Assembly (NCBI GenBank): GCA_964023275.1
Contig: OZ029927.1
Span: forward strand, 21,564,980 to 21,628,979
DNA length: 64,000 nucleotides
Direction of reading: 5' to 3'
DNA from: Norana najaformis
Taxonomy: Eukaryota > Annelida > Clitellata > Crassiclitellata > Hormogastridae
Shown here one piece after another: positions 60,101 to 64,000 of this stretch (the first letter of the stretch is position 1; the number at the start of each line of letters is the position of its first letter). Both the position numbers and the translations under genes were made by a program. A model generated the notes under the pieces. The model did not search any database. It was given only the letters and a program-made list of their open reading frames with translations, and was not told the DNA's origin.

Positions 60101-63100
60101 CTGTGCAGCCAAACGCACACTCCAAGGAGACGCTGAAAGCCATTCGTCAAAATGTGGCTGGTTTGGAAGGTTGGATAACAGCGTCATTCTGAATCCAAAT
60201 ATTATTTATTCTTAGCAGTAATTTTTTCTGTTAATTATTATTATTATTATTATTATTATTACTCAGACATATGTATTGTGTTAGTAAGTGAAGTCACCTC
60301 AAAAGCATGAATACCTGGAACATGACAAGTAAGTAAGTAAGTATATTCTTTATTAACCAATAGCTAATCGCACATCGGTTTACAAGTATTTAAGAACACA
60401 AGAAAACTTAATATTCGTACAACATCCTAACAATAAAACATTTACGCATTAAATTGTCAGCAGGAGGAATAATACGATCGTGTGTGTGGGGCCGTAGGGA
60501 ATAACTGAGGGTTTTAGTTGGTGGGAGTAGCTGATGTAAAACATGATTTGGGTTGTTCAAGATTGCTTTAAAGAGACGAGCATCAGCTGTGCCACAGAGT
60601 TCATCGAACGTTGGGGAGTTCCCAGGAAGATGGCGGAGACGCACAAGTCTCCGCATCAAAGCCTGAAGCCGAACTCTAGCCTGTGCCCCAGCATAGCCCC
60701 ACCACACGGGAGAGGCGTACAGCATCCTGGCCAGTGTTTGATTGTTTGTGGAATGAGATAAAGAGAAAGTCTTGCACAGAGCCAGTGAATTCCATAGAAA
60801 CTGAGCATTAGTTTAGCTCTAATTGTACTAGTGATAGATTTTTCAACTTAAAATGGAATCCGACCCATTTCTTGCCCTTTCTGTGTAAACTGTTTCTTAT
60901 CACTTGTCTTACGTTATGCTCTCTTCAGATGCTTAGACAGCCAGATTCACAGCACTGTTGAGAACTCCATAAAATGCATTGTTCGTGTAGACCTTCACTT
61001 CGTAGGTGAATGACATACACTATTTGCGCTGTGTTTCCACTTAGCTGACTTTTGACTTTGTAAAGCACCCTAGAAGTAGGCCGCCTCTTACGATGCTATA
61101 TAAATTGTTGTAATTACAATTACAAATAGCTAGAAAGCTCATCAACTGTATTTCTGACAATTTTAGGAATCTCTGGTGAGCGAATTTGGGTTGAACTGAA
61201 GAAGATCCTAAAAGGCCAGCACGTTGGTGACATTATGCAGGTCATGTTTGAGCTGGGTGTTGCTCGATACCTCGGTAAACTTTTTATTACTTATGACCTC
61301 TCCTTTTTGCAATTCTTATAATTGTAATATCATGCTATACGCTGAAGAGGTGTGACGTGGTGGCTGACTGGTTGAGCGCTAAACCTGTATTATGGAGTGC
61401 ATGGGTTTGAGCCTTTCTGGAGCAGGTTGCTGTGTACGAAACTTGCACATAATAATAATGATGATGATGATGATGACGATGATGACAATAACTCAATCGC
61501 CTTCTTGGGTAGTTTTGAGGAGCCAGACATCAGCGAAGACTAGCCATCTCAGAATACAATTTTTTTGGATATTTATTTTTCTCACTTCCTTGATCCACCT
61601 TGTCTGTGCAGAAGGAGAAAGTTGTTGATGAGTTAGATCAGCCATAAACAAACTTAGTGTTATGCAGGTCATAGGGCTGATTACAGTTTATTCTATATCA
61701 GTTTATCTTTTCAAAGCCATTTATTGAGTCGCTATCAACAAAAAACTAATTATTAATGCTGTAATTCTGATAGTTGATGGCGGTGTCAAAACATAACTCA
61801 ATGGATCACAAGTCCTGATAGAAATTGAAATGATGAAATGTACATCGTGTGAATTCTTTAACCATTTTCATTTACAACCCTTATCTGTTTTATTTTCCTG
61901 AGATCCTGTTGCCGTAATTTTACAGTGGGCCAGTGTAAAGTTATTCTCAGATTTAGATTGAACTGAAAGTGTTATTGATGTTCTAGGTTTGCCCGCAAAT
62001 GCAGATCTCACTGAATTTGATCGGGTATGGAGAACATGTTCAGATCTTAATCCCCTTCCGATGGCCCTTCTTCCAGCGCTTCTATCCTCTGATGATCAGG
62101 TAAATAATATTAACAATAATAATAATAATAATAAATTAATAATAATAATTAATAATAATAAGACAATTTATATAGCGCCGTAACATGGCCGAGGCAGAAG
62201 AGAAGGGCGCTGTACATGAGTTCAAAAATCGACAACAGTCATAACTTATAAAAAGATGTCTTGAGCCGTGACTAGAATGTGTCCAGGGATGGGACATTTG
62301 TCACGTGTTCAGGAGGACTGTTCTTAGCGGTGGGTCCGGCGACAGAGAAGGAACATTCGCCGAACTTCGTGGAAGGCCAGTAAAGATTTCGCTGCCCACA
62401 GTAAAATCGTTAATGCATTTATTTAAGAAAATTCTGTAGCATTTTGCACATTCTGCTACTGCATTGATAAAGCGGGCAGTACGGTTGGTTGAATACTGGC
62501 ATTGTAAATGCCAATAAACTCCCACCAGAATTACAACAATTATCATCATAGGAACTCACCGCCACTTCAGTCTCTGTGCAGGTCTTCCACTAAAAAATGA
62601 AAACACTCCTCTTCCGCAGATCTTATCCTGAATCCCCTTCTCCCCCTTATCTATGCTGCAGATCCAATTCCAAACACCACCCACCGTAGCCATCTGACTG
62701 TCCGCCTGCCGGATTCCTGGATCTTGAGCTGGTTCCTGTGACTTTTATTTCGTAGGGTGCTATAGAAATCTTGAGGTTACCATTGCAACTGTAATTTTGG
62801 TTTGAGATGATGGGTGTTCCATTGATTGATGCTTTATACTCAATATATACTTACTTACTTATTTATGCACACTTTGTCAGGTGATGACGCTTCACAAGCG
62901 AGTTAAGATGTCAAACGATGAGCTGCAACTGGGACTTTTCATCCTCGCTCACAGAAACGACGACTTTGGTGAAAAGCCTTTTGACTACTTTGAAGATCTC
63001 ATCTGTGACACTCCTGGTCACCCTCAGAAGGCGAAGGAAAAGGTGCAAGAGCTGGTCAAGTATCGGAATTTACGGAAAGTTCTGGAGGACCTGGTTTCCT

Positions 63101-63276
63101 GGACACCACCCAAGTTCCCTGTAAGTGGATTTAAGTTGGCTGAGTACGGGGTTCCCAAGGGAAAGCAGTATGCAAAAGTGCTTGGCTTCCTTAGACAGAA
63201 GTGGAAGGAGAGTCGTTATACACTCGGGGAAAGTGATTTATTGAAGTTCATGGATGAAGCCAAGAAAAGCAAGTGA
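57151..63276 (+). CDS. TRNT1: CCA tRNA nucleotidyltransferase 1 (TRNT1), seven exons, full length
   Basis: This enzyme adds the 3' CCA to cytosolic and mitochondrial tRNAs using CTP and ATP. Exons: 57151-57570, 58033-58162, 58880-59006, 60084-60169, 61167-61274, 61987-62099, 62881-63276 (TGA). All are GT-AG and in phase, for 459 codons (human 434). Class II nucleotidyltransferase motifs are all present: [13 protein letters not shown] (residues 82-94), the metal-binding DLDF (99-102), [11 protein letters not shown] (124-133), [16 protein letters not shown], the [13 protein letters not shown] block, [10 protein letters not shown], and [20 protein letters not shown] with the EDxxRxxR nucleotide-selecting element. 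The C-terminal half holds the tRNA-binding body ([22 protein letters not shown]). Residues 1-45 are rich in Arg/Ser and lack acids, fitting a mitochondrial presequence; Met46 (MACLKTAKI) lies where a shorter cytosolic form could start. Promoter-side neighbour is the KCTD5-like gene. Confidence 0.97.
59190..59297. repeat. About 17-bp tandem repeat, six imperfect copies
   Basis: Repeated CATGTTAAATCATGTTA with variants, in TRNT1 intron 3, abutting the DNA transposon copy at 59298. Confidence 0.85.
59298..59702. mobile_element. Non-autonomous DNA transposon (MITE-like), copy 2
   Basis: A 405-bp segment begins GGGGTCTATTCCTAAAGGAC and ends GACATCCTTAATGGATAACC(C), so the ends pair as imperfect inverted repeats. 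The inside shares ATTTGGCATTACC, GTTGATCTTGCAGGGCTAAC and CTGAAGTTGGTGCTTAAGGC with copy 1 at 4341-4699. No ORF of note. Confidence 0.7.
59730..60055. repeat. 46-bp AT-rich minisatellite, about seven copies, next to a splice acceptor
   Basis: Each unit has AAATTCATAAATAAATTTGTG and GAAATAAATTTGAATTA. The array ends 28 bp before the acceptor of TRNT1 exon 4 (60084) and occupies the place where the branch point would lie. Confidence 0.93.
60335..60760 (-). mobile_element. CR1/Jockey-type LINE 3' end, reverse
   Basis: The reverse strand from about 60725 reads [54 protein letters not shown] and [12 protein letters not shown] with a stop at 60408. This is the segment after the reverse transcriptase in Jockey/CR1-like elements (ASPVWWG, then LRxR.HxR). 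The end (plus-strand GTAAGTAAGTAAGTATATTC) carries an ACTT microsatellite tail. No RT core remains. It lies in TRNT1 intron 4. Confidence 0.85.
61345..61445 (+). repeat. tRNA-like SINE head
   Basis: GTGGTGGCTGACTGGTTGAG (A-box-like) and GGGTTTGAGCC (B-box-like) are spaced as in a tRNA. A short body follows, then an (ATG)n tract. It is close to none of families 1-3, so possibly a separate family. Confidence 0.55.
62150..62350 (-). mobile_element. L2/CR1-like LINE 3' end, reverse
   Basis: It starts with the 3' tail (AATAATAAGACAATTTATATAGCGCC). The reverse strand encodes [20 protein letters not shown]-like sequence. Same family as 22978-23178. Confidence 0.75.
62640..62795 (+). mobile_element. 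LINE 3' tail (family B)
   Basis: CCACCCACCGTAGCCATCTG, CTGGATCTTGAGCTGG and GCTATAGAAATCTTGAGGTTAC match the family; part of the middle is missing. Confidence 0.7.
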
Positions 63277-63780
63277 CAATGTCTGTGCAGTTAACTGAAA
63301 CAAAAAAGTTTCACTGTCATGCAAATGTTTTTTTAACGTATATTTTTCTTGAAGATTTTAGTCCACAAATGACAGTTTTGACGTTAGATTTCCATTCAGC
63401 TGCACCGTCTGACTTAAGTTATGGAAATTCTAATCTGGTTTAATTTGTTTGCATGTGTGCACCTGCTCACGATTTCTACAGTGATGCAGGCTCGACCGTA
63501 CTGATCACTTTTCAGCGACGTTTGAGATACTTTGCTAACAATATGCATGGGTGTTACTTTTGATGCTCTAGTTTACTCAGTGTACTAGTCCAAGATACGA
63601 ATGCTTAGGATGAACCCTTTTCCCTTTTATTAAAAAATTCCAGGTTCTTTCCATGTTGTTAATGTAATTTTGCATAAGTTTTCAGGTGTAAACATTACTG
63701 AAACTTAATTAGAAAAATGATTGCAAAAATGTTTTTTTATTATTATTTGTATACGGCATTTGTCTCTGGTCGCAGTGCAT

Positions 63781-63786
63781 AATAAA
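63781..63786 (+). promoter_or_regulatory. TRNT1 poly(A) signal
   Basis: AATAAA about 505 bp after the stop, followed about 35-55 bp later by T/GT-rich sequence (GTTTTTCCTTGTGTG), as expected for a cleavage site near 63805. Confidence 0.65.
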
Positions 63787-63841
63787 TGTACAAATAAGTT
63801 GCCTGAAAATAAGTTATCGGTTTTTCCTTGTGTGATAAACC

Positions 63842-64000
63842 TTAAATCATGGAACTACGCAAAGTGAAAAACATCACAACCAAGTTCTGACTTCTTGAGT
63901 GTCTTCTCCTGCTTCCGAAAAAATCATCCGAATCCTCTAGTTCTGATAAGTTCGATTCATCAGATGAATCTTCATCTTTAAAAACCTGCTCTGGAACGCC
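63842..64000 (-). CDS. C-terminal exon of an unidentified convergent gene, cut by the window edge
   Basis: The reverse strand is open from the edge to TAA at 63842 (52 codons). It starts GVPEQVFKDEDSSDESNLSE, continues LEDSDDFFGSRRRHSRSQNL and ends FFTLRSSMI. The Ser/Asp/Glu-rich composition followed by an Arg/Ser patch is unlike random AT-rich DNA. AATAAA on this strand lies at 63736-63741. I do not recognise the protein. The exon may begin to the right of the window. Confidence 0.45.
   Translation of the reverse strand, partial: GVPEQVFKDEDSSDESNLSELEDSDDFFGSRRRHSRSQNLVVMFFTLRSSMI

Noticed and set aside
1-64000. Complete retroviral, LTR or Polinton-type elements
   Set aside because: I saw no long terminal repeats and no gag, integrase, capsid or envelope-like reading. 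All reverse-transcriptase-related pieces are short 3' ends of LINEs.

Overview
The window is about 64 kb of animal (metazoan) nuclear DNA, AT-rich, with intron-rich single-copy housekeeping genes and many retroelement tails, tRNA-derived SINEs and minisatellites. There are no bacterial-type operons, viral genes or rRNA/tRNA genes. Caprin, ZFR, a KCTD5-type protein and a TMEM263-like protein point to an animal. The absence of vertebrate repeats, and the L2/CR1-like LINE tails ending in GCGCTATATAAAT or GGCGCTATAGAA motifs, suggest an invertebrate. I cannot place it further.

I rebuilt the genes exon by exon, checking GT-AG boundaries and reading phase at every junction. Left to right they are: the 3' end of ZFR (+, 210-3587, running in from the left edge); COG1 (-, 26 coding exons, 28148 to 6059, 954 codons, all phases matching); Caprin (-, 12 coding exons, 41667 to 32653, 619 codons); a TMEM263-like gene (-, 45945 to 44198); a KCTD5/KCTD2/KCTD17-type gene (-, 56047 to 51592, 213 codons); TRNT1, the CCA-adding enzyme (+, 57151-63276, 459 codons); and a terminal exon of an unidentified convergent gene (-, 64000 to 63842). 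KCTD5-like and TRNT1 start head to head about 1.1 kb apart. TRNT1 and the last gene converge and seem to overlap in their 3' ends.

The genes are unrelated in pathway: RNA binding and stress granules (ZFR, Caprin), Golgi tethering (COG1), tRNA maturation (TRNT1), ubiquitin-ligase adaptor (KCTD5-like) and a small membrane protein. This looks like ordinary gene neighbourhood rather than a functional cluster.

Introns and intergenic DNA are dominated by short pieces: at least three tRNA-headed SINE families, 3' tails of CR1/L2-like LINEs with the LWNSLP-type C-terminus, two 3' ends of another LINE clade (GRPRxxW tail), two copies of a non-autonomous DNA transposon with GGGGTC-type inverted ends, and about ten tandem arrays with units from 18 to about 120 bp. 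No complete mobile element is present. The points most worth a second look are in Caprin: a tandem duplication that copies a splice acceptor and gives two in-frame acceptors 132 bp apart, and a PAM2-like motif.
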